From Pseudonocardia sp. MH-G8 (GTDB taxonomy: Bacteria; Actinomycetota; Actinomycetes; Mycobacteriales; Pseudonocardiaceae), in contig NZ_NKYF01000001.1 of NCBI RefSeq assembly GCF_002262885.1, positions 1,178,001 to 1,242,000 of the forward strand: a stretch of DNA of 64,000 nt. Reading direction: 5' to 3'. The notes beneath the pieces are model-generated. The model did not search any database. It saw only the letters and a program-made list of their open reading frames with translations, and was not told the DNA's origin. Both the position numbers and the translations under genes were made by a program. Shown piece after piece: positions 48,119-55,931 of the stretch; the stretch's first letter is position 1, and each line of letters begins with the position of its first letter.

Positions 48119-48367
48119 TCAGGCGAGCGGCCAGCTCTGCAACGCGGCGTCAACCGCCCGGTGCAATTCGTCGCGGCCCGCGCCGCCCGCGCCCTGGACT
48201 GCGATCCGGGATGCGACGCTCGCGACGAGCCTGGCGAGTAGTACCGAGTCGGATGTCGGCGGCAGGTCGCCTTCGTCCTTGGCGCGCCGGCATCTGTTGT
48301 GCAGGCGGGTGCAGGAATTGTCGCGCCAGTCGGACAGGGTATTCCGGATGCCGCGGTCGGCGGGGGC
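48119..48367 (-). pseudogene. TetR-family regulator remnant (C-terminal domain only)
   Basis: The minus-strand frame ending at TGA 48119-48121 reads RGIRNTLSDWRDNSCTRLH, then RRAKDEGDLPPTSDSVLLAR, LVASVASRIAVQGAGGAGRDE and LHRAVDAALQSWPLA. The segments KDEGDLP, LARLVASVxxxIAVQxAxGA and LxxAVDAALxxWP are the classical C-terminal helices of AcrR/TetR regulators. A stop codon lies in frame just upstream (about 48368) and no HTH can be found, so only about 80 codons remain. Confidence 0.75.
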
Positions 48368-48529
48368 TCAGCCAGAGCGCCCTGGACGGTGCGGCACCCG
48401 TGCGGCCGATCGGGATCGGTGGCGGTGTCGCCGTCGCCGTCGCCGTCGCCGTCGACGTTGCTCTCGGCATGGGAGGTCATGTTCGAAGCAGCGGCTCAGG
48501 TGGAGCCCTTGTGTTGGCAAAGGACAACA

Positions 48530-48574
48530 CTCCTCAAGCGGATGCCGCAGGTTCGGATCCTGCCGGAGGGCACG
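48530..48574 (+). repeat. attR-like copy of the tRNA-Arg(CCT) 3' half
   Basis: CTCCTCAAGCGG-ATGCCGCAGG-TTCGGAT-CCTGCCGG-AGGGCACG differs from 18139-18182 by 4 substitutions and one extra A. The 5' flank starts GCCCTTGTG at 48505, which weakly recalls the tRNA 5' end, so a degraded full tRNA copy is the alternative reading. Confidence 0.6.
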
Positions 48575-48581
48575 AGAACAA

Positions 48582-48610
48582 CCCCTCACCAGACAGAACC
48601 TGGCGAGGGG
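48582..48610 (+). terminator. Terminator hairpin of the displaced tRNA-Arg 3' flank
   Basis: Stem CCCCTC-A-CCAG / CTGG-C-GAGGGG with a 7-nt loop, 8 nt past the tRNA-like 3' end and followed by CTGATCTTTGT. The shape, distance and T-richer tail are typical for a factor-independent tRNA terminator. Confidence 0.7.
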
Positions 48611-48706
48611 CTGATCTTTGTCCGGTCCCTCGGCGAACTGAGCGCGAAGCGCCGCACCTGCTAGCGCCGGGCGCCGGAGAGGCCGAGGTCGTCGGGCCGC
48701 CCGGCA

Positions 48707-49636
48707 TCAGCGCGTGTACCGGTCGATCCAGTCCAGGATCCGCCCCGGCTCCCGCTGGAAGTGCAGGTAGCCGTCCCACCGGCGGGTCGTGTCGGAGATC
48801 CAGAACAGCTCCTTGGGCGCACCGTCCACGGCGGGAACGGCATCGAAGATCGCCTGCACGTCGCTCGGCCTCGTCATCACGTCGTCGTGAACCTGGTACA
48901 CCAGAGTGGGGACCCGGACGCTGCGTGCCGCCGTCACCGGTGACATCGCGTCGAGGGTGAGGCTCGTCCGGAGCTTGATCCGCCGGTCGAGCTCGTCCAC
49001 GTACGCGGCGGGAAGTCCCCGGCGGCTCAGGTTCTGCTCGATGACCATGCGGGGCGACAGCGGCTGGCAGGCGACGAGGCAGCGGACGCCGGCGAAGGCC
49101 GCGGGGTCCCGCTCCATCGCGAACAGGGTGGCGTCGGCGCCCAGGCAACGGCTGAACAGGGCGATCCTGGCGGCGCGCAGATCGGGCCGCGACCGGGCGT
49201 AGCGCAGGGAGCCGATCACGTCGCGCGACTCGAATCTTCCGCTGCTGGTCAGTCCGCCGTTGGCCGCTCCGCTGAGGCCGAAGTTGCGCAGGTCGTAGGC
49301 GAGCACGTGGTACCCGGCGGCGTGCAGGACAGCGATGTCGGGGACGAGGTCGACCTCGACGTCGTTGCCGGTCTCGGCGGTCATCGAGCGCCAAGGTTCC
49401 TCGTGCGAGGGCAGGCCGGACCGGCTGAAGAACCGCGGGTGGTTCACGATCACCAGCCGGTCCGAGTCCCCGGCCGGCACGAACCATCCCTCGAGCGGCG
49501 TCCCGTCCTCGGAGGGGAAGGTGACGTCTTCGTAGCGCAGCCCGTGCTCGGCCGGCGAGCGCAGGACCGGAGAGCGGGGGGACGTGCTGAAGTTGTCGGC
49601 GATCCGGTTCAGCACGGTGTCGAGGTGCTCGTCCAT
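48707..49636 (-). CDS. Alpha/beta hydrolase with Cys-type nucleophile elbow
   Basis: A 309-residue hydrolase. Strands and oxyanion region VIVNHPRFF, then HVLAYDLRNFGLSG, the nucleophile elbow FSRCLGAD in which Cys replaces Ser of the usual G-x-S-x-G, an acidic loop VHDDVMTRPSDV and a late His in DGYLHF. The Cys nucleophile recalls dienelactone hydrolase. ATG 49636 overlaps the SDR gene stop (ATGA), making it the third gene of the SnoaL-like/SDR/hydrolase operon. First gene right of the putative island. Substrate unknown. Confidence 0.8.
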   Translation of the reverse strand: MDEHLDTVLNRIADNFSTSPRSPVLRSPAEHGLRYEDVTFPSEDGTPLEGWFVPAGDSDRLVIVNHPRFFSRSGLPSHEEPWRSMTAETGNDVEVDLVPDIAVLHAAGYHVLAYDLRNFGLSGAANGGLTSSGRFESRDVIGSLRYARSRPDLRAARIALFSRCLGADATLFAMERDPAAFAGVRCLVACQPLSPRMVIEQNLSRRGLPAAYVDELDRRIKLRTSLTLDAMSPVTAARSVRVPTLVYQVHDDVMTRPSDVQAIFDAVPAVDGAPKELFWISDTTRRWDGYLHFQREPGRILDWIDRYTR

Positions 49637-50394
49637 CAGGCGCCGGTCCGGGTGAGCCCACCGTCGACGTGCAGGATCTGGCCGGTGATGAAGCCGGCCC
49701 GGTCCGACACCAGGAAGGCGAGGGCATCGGCCAGGTCGGCCGGAACCGACGGACGCTTGATCGTCTGCATCGACGCCACCCGGTCGAACACCGCGTCGGC
49801 GGTCGGCCCCGTGGTCCGGTCGCGGCCGAGGAAGCCCTCGGTCGCCACCACGCTCGGCGCGATCGCGTTGACGGTGATCCCGTGCTCGCCGAGCTCGTTC
49901 GCCAGGGCCCGGGTCAGCGCGTGCACGCTGCCCTTGCTCGTCATGTACGCGAGGTCGCGGCCCTGCAGGAGCGTGTTGGCCGAGCCCGTGTTGACGATCC
50001 GTCCCCAGCCGGCGGCCCGCATCCCCGGGGCGAAGGCCCGCGCGAACAGCAGGGCGGCCTCGACGTTGACCGCCTGCACGCGCCGCCACAGATCCACCGT
50101 CACGGTGTCGAGGTCGGTGGCGGGGAAGATCCCGGCGTTGTTGACCAGGATGTCGCAGCGGCCGAACCGCTCGGTGACGGTGCCGGCCACCGCGTCGATC
50201 TCCTCCGGCCGGCTGATGTCGCCGGTCAGCCCGAGCTTCGTGCCGTCGCCCTCGAGTCCGTCGATCTGCTCGGAAGGATCGTCCACGTCCACCGCGACGA
50301 CGTCGGCGCCACCGGCGGCGAGTCGCCGGCAGTACGCGTACCCGATGCCCCGCGCACCGCCCGTCACCACCGCGGTCCTTCCTCGAAGTGTCAT
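49636..50394 (-). CDS. Short-chain dehydrogenase/reductase (SDR)
   Basis: A 252-residue classical SDR. NAD(P)-binding TGGARGIG at 11-18, NNAGI, catalytic Ser in VNTGSAN and YxxxK in AYMTSKGSV, then the family end SDRAGFITGQILHVDGGLT. Asp at the end of beta-2 (AVDVDD) suggests NAD(H) preference. ATG 50394 has AGGA at 8-nt spacing. The gene overlaps the hydrolase by ATGA and lies 34 bp below the SnoaL-like gene. Confidence 0.9.
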   Translation of the reverse strand: MTLRGRTAVVTGGARGIGYAYCRRLAAGGADVVAVDVDDPSEQIDGLEGDGTKLGLTGDISRPEEIDAVAGTVTERFGRCDILVNNAGIFPATDLDTVTVDLWRRVQAVNVEAALLFARAFAPGMRAAGWGRIVNTGSANTLLQGRDLAYMTSKGSVHALTRALANELGEHGITVNAIAPSVVATEGFLGRDRTTGPTADAVFDRVASMQTIKRPSVPADLADALAFLVSDRAGFITGQILHVDGGLTRTGA

Positions 50395-50428
50395 TCCGAT
50401 TTCCTGTTCCGTGAGGCTCGGCCGCCGG

Positions 50429-50830
50429 TCACAGCGAGAACGTGAGCCCGAGCTGGCCGGCGATGCCGAAGTAGTCCTCGAGGTGCCAGGTCTGCACGAT
50501 CCGGCCGTTCTCCAGGCGGTGGAAATCCGACGCCCGGAACTCGATCGCACGGCCGGTGCCCGCAACGCCGAGCAGCTCGCCGACGTGGCGCGCCCGGTTG
50601 AGCGACCGGACGGCGACCACATCGCCGTCGACGACGACGCTCTCGATCGTGACGGTGAGGTCGGCGAAGACGCTGCGCAGGTGCTCGATGCTCGCCTTCC
50701 AGCCGTCCGGTCCGGGGCCGGTCCGCAGCGCGGGGACGGCCTCCCACCCGACGTCCAGCGCCAGATCGACCAGGGGCGTGTCACCGGTGGCAAGGGCCTC
50801 GTAGAAGTACCGCACAGCGGGCACGGTCAT
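50429..50830 (-). CDS. SnoaL/NTF2-like polyketide-cyclase-fold protein
   Basis: A 133-residue protein of the SnoaL/NTF2 cone fold: VRYFYEALATGDTPLVDLALDVGWEAVP, the shielded pocket strands VTIESVVVDGDVVAVRSLNRARH, and the C-terminal GRAIEFRASDFHRLENGRIVQTWHLEDYFGIAGQLGL, which is the usual SnoaL-like end. It is the first gene of the operon and divergent from the LysR gene. ATG 50830 is used; GTG 50848 is an alternative and neither has a strong Shine-Dalgarno. Enzyme function (cyclase, isomerase or hydrolase) cannot be told from sequence. Confidence 0.8.
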   Translation of the reverse strand: MTVPAVRYFYEALATGDTPLVDLALDVGWEAVPALRTGPGPDGWKASIEHLRSVFADLTVTIESVVVDGDVVAVRSLNRARHVGELLGVAGTGRAIEFRASDFHRLENGRIVQTWHLEDYFGIAGQLGLTFSL

Positions 50831-50950
50831 CTCTGCTGGGAAGCTCACGATTCGACGGTAAGGACGCCCCTGGACGGACGTCCAAGACCTGTTGTCGACC
50901 AGGTGATCCACAATCCGCATCACCGCGGCCCTCATCCGCGGTCCGGCGCT

Positions 50951-50956
50951 TATCAT
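50951..50956 (+). promoter_or_regulatory. -10-like box of a leaderless LysR transcript
   Basis: TATCAT ends 6 nt before the GTG start at 50963. No Shine-Dalgarno precedes the GTG. The 132-bp divergent region also holds TGGACGGACGTCCA at about 50873-50886, an imperfect palindrome that may be the regulator's site. Confidence 0.35.
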
Positions 50957-50962
50957 CGCGAT

Positions 50963-51859
50963 GTGCCACACCCGGTCGACCCCTCGGCAGACCTCGACCT
51001 CCGGCTGGTGCGCTACTTCACCGCGGTCGCGGGACACCGGCATTTCGGCCGCGCCGCCGCCGCGCTCCGGGTGGCGCAGCCTTCGCTGAGCCGGCAGATC
51101 CGCCAGCTGGAGGCGCAGGTGGGCGCCCGCCTGCTGGACCGCGACCGGCACGGGACCAGGCTCACCGAGGCCGGCGAGGTGTTCCTGCCGCGGGCGGAAG
51201 CCCTTCTGCGGTCAGCGGCCCAGGCGGCGGTGGCGACCCGCTCGGCCGCCCGGCCGGCCCGGATCGTCATCGGGTACACCGCCGGGATCGTCGTCACGCC
51301 GGCCGTGCGGAACCTGCGCCACAGCCTTCCGGGAGCCGACATCCACACCCGGCACCTGGCCTGGAACGAGCCCCGCCAGGCGCTGCTCGGCCAGGAGGTG
51401 GATGTCGCCGTGACGCGGCTGCCGCTGCGATCCGACGGGCTGGCGGTCGCCGAGCTCTACCAGGAGCCGCGCGTGCTCATGGTCTCGGCCGGGCACCGGC
51501 TGGCCGGCAAAACCGCCGTCAGCCTCGACGACATCAGCGACGAGCCCATGCCGCGCTTCCCCGATCCCGAGTGGAACGCCTTCTGGCGGGTCGACCCGCG
51601 GCCGGACGGGAGCGCAGCCCCCGGCGGGCCGCCCGTCGACAGCATCGAGGACAAGCTGGAGTTCATCGCCGCCGGCGAGGCTGTCGCGATCGTCCCGGGC
51701 ATCCCGCGCGCGGCCGGCACCCGCGGCGACGTCGTCACCGTTGCGTTGGCCGACGTCGAGCCGGCGCACGTGGTGCTGGTGTCCCGTGCCTCGGACAGCA
51801 ACCGGCTCGTCGAGGCCTTCCGTGCCGCTGCCGTGGAGTGCCTCACCGGTCCGGCGTGA
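50963..51859 (+). CDS. LysR-family transcriptional regulator
   Basis: A 298-residue regulator. The N-terminal winged HTH is standard (LRLVRYFTAVAGHRHFGRAA, LRVAQPSLSRQIRQLEAQVG, LLDRDRHGTRLTEAG), followed by an effector-binding domain with IVIGYTAGIVVTPAVRNLR. GTG 50963 follows a -10-like box. It is divergent from the SnoaL-like/SDR/hydrolase operon and is probably its regulator, as usual for LysR genes. The inducer is not known. Confidence 0.92.
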   Translation: MPHPVDPSADLDLRLVRYFTAVAGHRHFGRAAAALRVAQPSLSRQIRQLEAQVGARLLDRDRHGTRLTEAGEVFLPRAEALLRSAAQAAVATRSAARPARIVIGYTAGIVVTPAVRNLRHSLPGADIHTRHLAWNEPRQALLGQEVDVAVTRLPLRSDGLAVAELYQEPRVLMVSAGHRLAGKTAVSLDDISDEPMPRFPDPEWNAFWRVDPRPDGSAAPGGPPVDSIEDKLEFIAAGEAVAIVPGIPRAAGTRGDVVTVALADVEPAHVVLVSRASDSNRLVEAFRAAAVECLTGPA

Positions 51860-52202
51860 CCGGGCCATCACCGCCCGGCTCGCTCCAGGCGGCTTGCCGC
51901 CGGCCGCGGTGGAGGTGACCTCCGGGCCGATCAGCAGGAAGCGCGCTCCGCCGTCCACCTTCGGGCAGTGCTCGATCCCATGGGGCCCAGCCCCAGGCCC
52001 CGGTGTGAGCGGAGATCGTGTCTCCGCCGGGAGTGCTCCGGCAGATGGCCCGGTCGGTGGTCCTGTTGTCACGGGTCGCCGGCCGGCGTGCGTCGAAGGC
52101 GCGCGGGCGCGCTGTTCCGGGACTCGGTAGATGTCACATCCGCGGGCCGGGCGGTGTCTTCATGCCGACGACCGAACAGGGACCCGTGCAAGGAGAGACA
52201 GC
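51860..52202. other. Intergenic stretch with an ECF41-type promoter
   Basis: 343 bp between the LysR and CMD-like genes. The only signal I support is the promoter at 52132-52158. A minus-strand frame contains a protein-like string (VDGGARFLLIGPEVTSTAA), possibly a gene remnant, but no family was recognised. Confidence 0.5.
52132..52158 (+). promoter_or_regulatory. ECF41-type promoter of the CMD-like/sigma operon
   Basis: TGTCACA (52132-52138), a 16-nt spacer and TGTC (52155-52158). The ECF41 consensus is TGTCACA in the -35 region and CGTC in the -10 region. It is about 45 bp before the CMD-like gene, whose operon ends with an ECF41 sigma gene. This suggests autoregulation. Confidence 0.75.
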
Positions 52203-52781
52203 ATGGCGCTACGCCTCCCGAAGGCCCAACTCCCCGCCGAGCTCAGGGAGAACATGATCACGCAGCTGGGTGCCGTGCCCGAGAACGTCGAGGTGCTGTG
52301 GCACAGCCCCCAGGTCGCCCGGGACAACCTGGAGTTCGGCGCCAAGGTGGGCGCGTGGGACGCGGCCGATGCGAGCCTCAAGTCGTTCGCGCACATGGCC
52401 GTCGCGGCTCAGGTCGGCTGCAGCTGGTGCCTCGACGTCGGATATTTCCAGGCGCAGAACGAGAACCTGGATCTGGCCAAGGCGAGCCAGGTGCCGCGCT
52501 GGCGGAAAGCGGAGGTATTCACGCCGCTGGAGCGGGACGTGATGGAGTACGCCGAGGCCATCACGACCACGCCGCCGACCGTCAGCGACGAGCAGTACGC
52601 GAGCCTGCTGGAGCGGCTCGGCGCGCCGGCGATGGTCGAGCTCACCGTTCACATCGCCTACTGCAATTCGGCGACAAGGGCGAATGTGGCGAACGGGGTC
52701 ACCTCCCAGGGTTTCTCCGATGCCTGCGAGATCCCGCTGGCCGAGCGTCCGCAGATGTCCGGCGAAGTGTCCACAGCATGA
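52203..52781 (+). CDS. Carboxymuconolactone decarboxylase/AhpD-like protein
   Basis: A 192-residue all-helical protein with the CxxC redox motif in AAQVGCSWCLDVGYF (about residues 70-84) and the following helices ERDVMEYAEAITTTPPTV and VELTVHIAYCN of the CMD/AhpD fold. It could be a peroxidase-type or isomerase-type enzyme. ATG 52203 has AGGAGA at 7-nt spacing. It overlaps the ECF41 sigma gene by ATGA, the classical partner arrangement of ECF41 sigma factors (COE: carboxymuconolactone decarboxylase, oxidoreductase or epimerase). Confidence 0.9.
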   Translation: MALRLPKAQLPAELRENMITQLGAVPENVEVLWHSPQVARDNLEFGAKVGAWDAADASLKSFAHMAVAAQVGCSWCLDVGYFQAQNENLDLAKASQVPRWRKAEVFTPLERDVMEYAEAITTTPPTVSDEQYASLLERLGAPAMVELTVHIAYCNSATRANVANGVTSQGFSDACEIPLAERPQMSGEVSTA

Positions 52782-53638
52782 TCGAGGATCCGTTCGTCGC
52801 CCACCGCAGCCTGCTGTTCACCGTCGCTTACGAGATGCTCGGGTCTGCGGCCGACGCGGAGGATGTGCTGCAGGAGACCTGGCTGCGGTGGGCCGACGCC
52901 GACCGTTCGCAGGTGCACGACTGCCGGGCGTACCTCGTCCGGGCCGTCGCCCGGCAGGCGCTCAACCGCCTGCGGACGCTCTCGCGCCGCCGCGAGGACT
53001 ACGTGGGCGAGTGGCTGCCGGAACCGCTGCTGACCCTCCCCGATGTCGCTGAGGACATCGAACTCGCGGAGAGCGTCTCGATCGCGATGCTGACCGTCCT
53101 GGAGACGCTCGGGCCGGTGGAGCGGGCGGTGTTCGTGCTCCGCGAGGTCTTCGACATGCCCTACGGCGAGATCGCCGAGGCTGTGGGTAAGCCGGCGGCG
53201 GCGGTGCGGCAGATCGCGCGGCGGGCCCGCGGGCATGTGGCGGCCCGGCGGCCGCGGACACAGGTGAGCCGCTCGGAGCACCGGGCCGTGGTGCAGCGGT
53301 TCCTGGCCGCGTTGCACACCGGGCAGGTGCGGGAGTTGATGGAGGTCATGGCGCCGGACGTCGTCCTGATCGCCGATGGCGGCGGGCTTGCTGCCGCCGC
53401 TCCCGCTCCGGTCCACGGGGCCGAACTCGTGGCGACGTTGCTCGCCCGCGCGGACCGGGGTGCGTTCGACACCACGGCCGTATGGATCAACGGCGCGCCC
53501 GCGGTCCGGCTCGAATCCGATGGCCGGTCGGCCGCGGTGAGCATCGTGGTGGAGAACGGGCGCATCACCCGGATCTACGCGACGGCGAACCCGCGGAAGC
53601 TGACACGGCTGGACGAACCGGCCGAACTCACCAGGTGA
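52778..53638 (+). CDS. ECF41-type RNA polymerase sigma factor (with SnoaL-like C-terminus)
   Basis: A 286-residue extracytoplasmic-function sigma factor. Region 2 (EDPFVAHRSLLFTVAYEMLGSAADAEDVLQETWLRW), then the WLPEPLL linker diagnostic of ECF41, region 4 (ERAVFVLREVFDMPYGEIAEAVGKPAAAVRQIARRAR), and a C-terminal NTF2/SnoaL-like domain with ADGGG, corresponding to the DGGGK motif known to control activity of these factors. There is no anti-sigma gene, since the C-terminal domain takes that role in the family. Its start codon overlaps the CMD-like gene stop. Confidence 0.93.
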   Translation: MIEDPFVAHRSLLFTVAYEMLGSAADAEDVLQETWLRWADADRSQVHDCRAYLVRAVARQALNRLRTLSRRREDYVGEWLPEPLLTLPDVAEDIELAESVSIAMLTVLETLGPVERAVFVLREVFDMPYGEIAEAVGKPAAAVRQIARRARGHVAARRPRTQVSRSEHRAVVQRFLAALHTGQVRELMEVMAPDVVLIADGGGLAAAAPAPVHGAELVATLLARADRGAFDTTAVWINGAPAVRLESDGRSAAVSIVVENGRITRIYATANPRKLTRLDEPAELTR

Positions 53639-53784
53639 GCCGAGTCGGCGAGCCGGCCGAACGTGAGGTCCACCGGCCTGCCTCACGATTCGCCGCGCTG
53701 TCCGGTCGGACTGGTGAGACACCAGCGACCGACGCAGCCGACGACGACCAGCCGGATCGCGCAGGTACCCAGCAACGGAAACGG

Positions 53785-54987
53785 ATGGAACCGATGACGC
53801 AAGCCACGAACCCGCCGCTGCCGATGCGCCGCGACCGCCTCGACCCGGTGGACGAGCTGGGCAGGGCACGCGACGACGAGGGCGTGGTGCCCATTACGAC
53901 GCCGGTCGGCCGCCCCGCGTACCTGGTCTGCCGCCACCAGGACGTCCGCGAGGTACTGGCCGACACCGACCGGTTCAGCAGCGCGGCAAGCCCGATCCCG
54001 GGGGCCGAGATGCTCGACCGGCAGGAGGCGGAGAGGTTGCGTGCCGGCCAGCTGATCAGCCTCGACCCGCCGGAGCACACGCGGCTGCGCAGGATGCTGG
54101 CCCCGGAGTTCACCGTGCGCCGGATACGCCGGCTGGAGCCGAGGATCACCGAGATCGTCGAGGCGGCGCTCGACGACCTGGAAGCCGCCGGCCCGCCCGC
54201 GGACCTGGTGGCGCACTTCGCGTTGCCGGTGCCGGCGCTGGTGATCTGCGAACTCCTCGGCGTGCCCTACACCGACCGCCCCGAGTTCCAGGAACGCTCC
54301 ATGCGGCTGCTGGACACCTCGCTGTCACTGGATGCCCGGATGGCCGTCCAGCGGGAAGGCCGGGCCTACATGGCCGGCCTGGTCGCCGCCGCGCAGGCCG
54401 ACCCCGGCGACGACCTGCTCGGCATGCTCGTCCGCGACCACGGCGACGAGCTCGACACCGAGGAGCTGGTCGGCATCGCCGAACTGCTGCTGCTAGCGGG
54501 CCACGAGACGACCTCGAACATGCTCGGCCTCGGCACCTTGGCCCTGCTGCGCCACCCCGACCAACTAGCGGCGCTGCGCCACGACCCGGGCCTGACCGAC
54601 TCCGCCGTGGAAGAACTGCTGCGCTGGCTGTCGGTGGTGCACTGGATGCCCCCGCGCAGGGCCGTGACCGACGTCGAGCTGGCCGGCCACACCATCCCGG
54701 CCGGCTCGCTGGTGGTGCCCTCGCTGGTGGCGGCCAACCGCGACCACGCCACCGCCGACGACCCCGACCGCCTCGACCTCGCCAGGCCGGCCACCCGGCA
54801 CGTCGCCCTGGGCCACGGCGCACACCATTGCCTCGGTGCGCCGCTGGCGAGGACCGAGATGCGGATCGCGTTTCCGGCCCTGCTGCGCCGCTTCCCGTCC
54901 TTGGCCCTGGCCCAACCGTACGAATCGCTCGACTACCGCCGGTTCAGCGTCGTCTACGGCGTGCACGCTCTGCCCGTCACCTGGTAA
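53785..54987 (+). CDS. Cytochrome P450
   Basis: A 400-residue bacterial P450 (CYP105/CYP107-like soluble class). I-helix motif LLLAGHETTSNML, K-helix ExxR in EELLRW, the PPRRA segment, and the heme loop LGHGAHHCLGAPLAR with the axial Cys. The first residue of the heme motif is Leu rather than the common Phe. ATG 53785 or 53794 both fit, since GGAA sequences precede each closely. It lies 146 bp downstream of the first ECF41 gene, with no ferredoxin or reductase partner nearby, and ends 8 bp from the convergent second ECF41 gene. Substrate unknown. Confidence 0.93.
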   Translation: MEPMTQATNPPLPMRRDRLDPVDELGRARDDEGVVPITTPVGRPAYLVCRHQDVREVLADTDRFSSAASPIPGAEMLDRQEAERLRAGQLISLDPPEHTRLRRMLAPEFTVRRIRRLEPRITEIVEAALDDLEAAGPPADLVAHFALPVPALVICELLGVPYTDRPEFQERSMRLLDTSLSLDARMAVQREGRAYMAGLVAAAQADPGDDLLGMLVRDHGDELDTEELVGIAELLLLAGHETTSNMLGLGTLALLRHPDQLAALRHDPGLTDSAVEELLRWLSVVHWMPPRRAVTDVELAGHTIPAGSLVVPSLVAANRDHATADDPDRLDLARPATRHVALGHGAHHCLGAPLARTEMRIAFPALLRRFPSLALAQPYESLDYRRFSVVYGVHALPVTW

Positions 54988-54995
54988 CGGCTTGA

Positions 54996-55931
54996 TCATT
55001 CCGCGGCCGGCTGCTCCCGGTGCGCGCGCATGAGTGCTCGCACGTCGGCGACCGGCCCGAGGTGGCGGAGCTTGTCCGGGTTGATGACCGATCGGACGGT
55101 CTGGACGGCCCCGTCGGCGACGTCGAGGACGAAGACGTTCGTGATCTGCCCGTCCGGGTCGAGCACCAGCGCGCCCGGCTGCCCGTTGATCTCGCGCAGC
55201 TCGGCGCGTATGCCCATCTCGCGCATCTGGCGGCCCACCGCGGCGAGCAGGCGCGACACCTTGTCGACGCCGGCGATCGGCACCGTCCACTGCGGCGCCT
55301 TGCCGCCGCCGTCGCCGTAGACGACGACGTCGGCGGCCAGCATGCCGACCAGCTCGTCCACATCGCCGTCGCCGACGGCGGCGAAGAACCGCTCGGCCAG
55401 ATCCTGCTGCTCCTGCCGGGAGGCGTCGAACCGCCGCCTGCGCTCGTCGAGGCGCCTCCGGGCCCGCGTGGCGAGCTGGCGGCTGTTCGCCTCACTCTTG
55501 CCGACGATCCCGGCCACCTCGTCGTAGCCGTACCCGAACACGTCGTGCAGCAGGAAGACGGCCCGCTCGACCGGGTTCAGCCGCTCCAGCACGAGGAGGA
55601 AGGCCATCGACAGCGAGTCGGCTTGTTCGGCGTGCGCCGCCGGGTCCGCCTTCCCTTCGTCGGTGAGCAGCGGTTCGGGGAGCCATTGCCCGACGTAGGA
55701 CTCGCGACGCACCCGGGCCGAACGCAGGTGGTCGATCGCCAGCCTGGTCGTCACCGCGGAGAGGTAGGCCCGCGTGGAGTCGATGCGGGCGCCCCCCGCG
55801 AGCGCCCGCTGGTGGCGGACGAAGCTGTCCTGGACGATGTCCTCGGCGTCGCTGACGGAGCCGAGCATCCGGTAGGCGATCGAGAACAGCAGCGGGCGCA
55901 GCGCCTCGGCCGGTTCACCGGGATCGGTCAT
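54996..55931 (-). CDS. ECF41-type RNA polymerase sigma factor, second copy
   Basis: A 311-residue ECF41 factor. Region 2 (LLFSIAYRMLGSVSDAEDIVQDSFVR), WLPEPLL linker, region 4 (VERAVFLLHDVFGYGYDEVAGIVGKSEANSRQLATRARRR) and a C-terminal SnoaL-like domain with the full DGGGKAPQW motif. ATG 55931 overlaps the stop of the epimerase gene (ATGA). It differs from the first copy enough (region 4 and C-terminus) not to be a recent duplicate. It is expected to transcribe its own operon from the promoter at 56924-56950. Confidence 0.95.
   Translation of the reverse strand: MTDPGEPAEALRPLLFSIAYRMLGSVSDAEDIVQDSFVRHQRALAGGARIDSTRAYLSAVTTRLAIDHLRSARVRRESYVGQWLPEPLLTDEGKADPAAHAEQADSLSMAFLLVLERLNPVERAVFLLHDVFGYGYDEVAGIVGKSEANSRQLATRARRRLDERRRRFDASRQEQQDLAERFFAAVGDGDVDELVGMLAADVVVYGDGGGKAPQWTVPIAGVDKVSRLLAAVGRQMREMGIRAELREINGQPGALVLDPDGQITNVFVLDVADGAVQTVRSVINPDKLRHLGPVADVRALMRAHREQPAAE

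Larger units (their letters stand above)
18139..48574 (+). mobile_element. Putative genomic island integrated in tRNA-Arg(CCT)
   Basis: The interval runs from the anticodon loop of the intact tRNA-Arg to a copy of the same 3' half (CTCCT...CACG). Core sequences 18139-18182 and 48530-48574 agree at all but 4 substitutions and one inserted base over 45 positions, are in the same orientation, and similarity stops sharply at both ends. The distal copy keeps a terminator hairpin that the intact tRNA lacks, as expected if integration displaced the original 3' flank. Contents: a 203-aa membrane protein, the 28.6-kb giant gene and a TetR remnant. No integrase, excisionase or conjugation gene is present, so it would be a non-autonomous or decayed element. 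Confidence 0.55.
47565..48706. other. Upstream region of the giant gene; no intact gene
   Basis: About 1.1 kb between the giant gene start and the hydrolase stop. No complete gene is supported. It holds a TetR remnant (48119-48367), the tRNA-Arg 3' copy (48530-48574) and a terminator hairpin (48582-48610). A CGGCGA trinucleotide-like run (GCCGTC x4) lies near 48427-48456. The promoter of the giant gene should lie just above 47565, but I see no consensus box. Confidence 0.6.

Noticed and set aside
47848..48480. 210-codon minus-strand frame upstream of the giant gene
   Set aside because: A different frame of the same strand carries the recognisable TetR remnant; this one has only low-complexity sequence.
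49307..50962. Upstream extension of the LysR gene
   Set aside because: It lies antisense to the SDR and SnoaL-like genes; LysR homology starts at about 50990.
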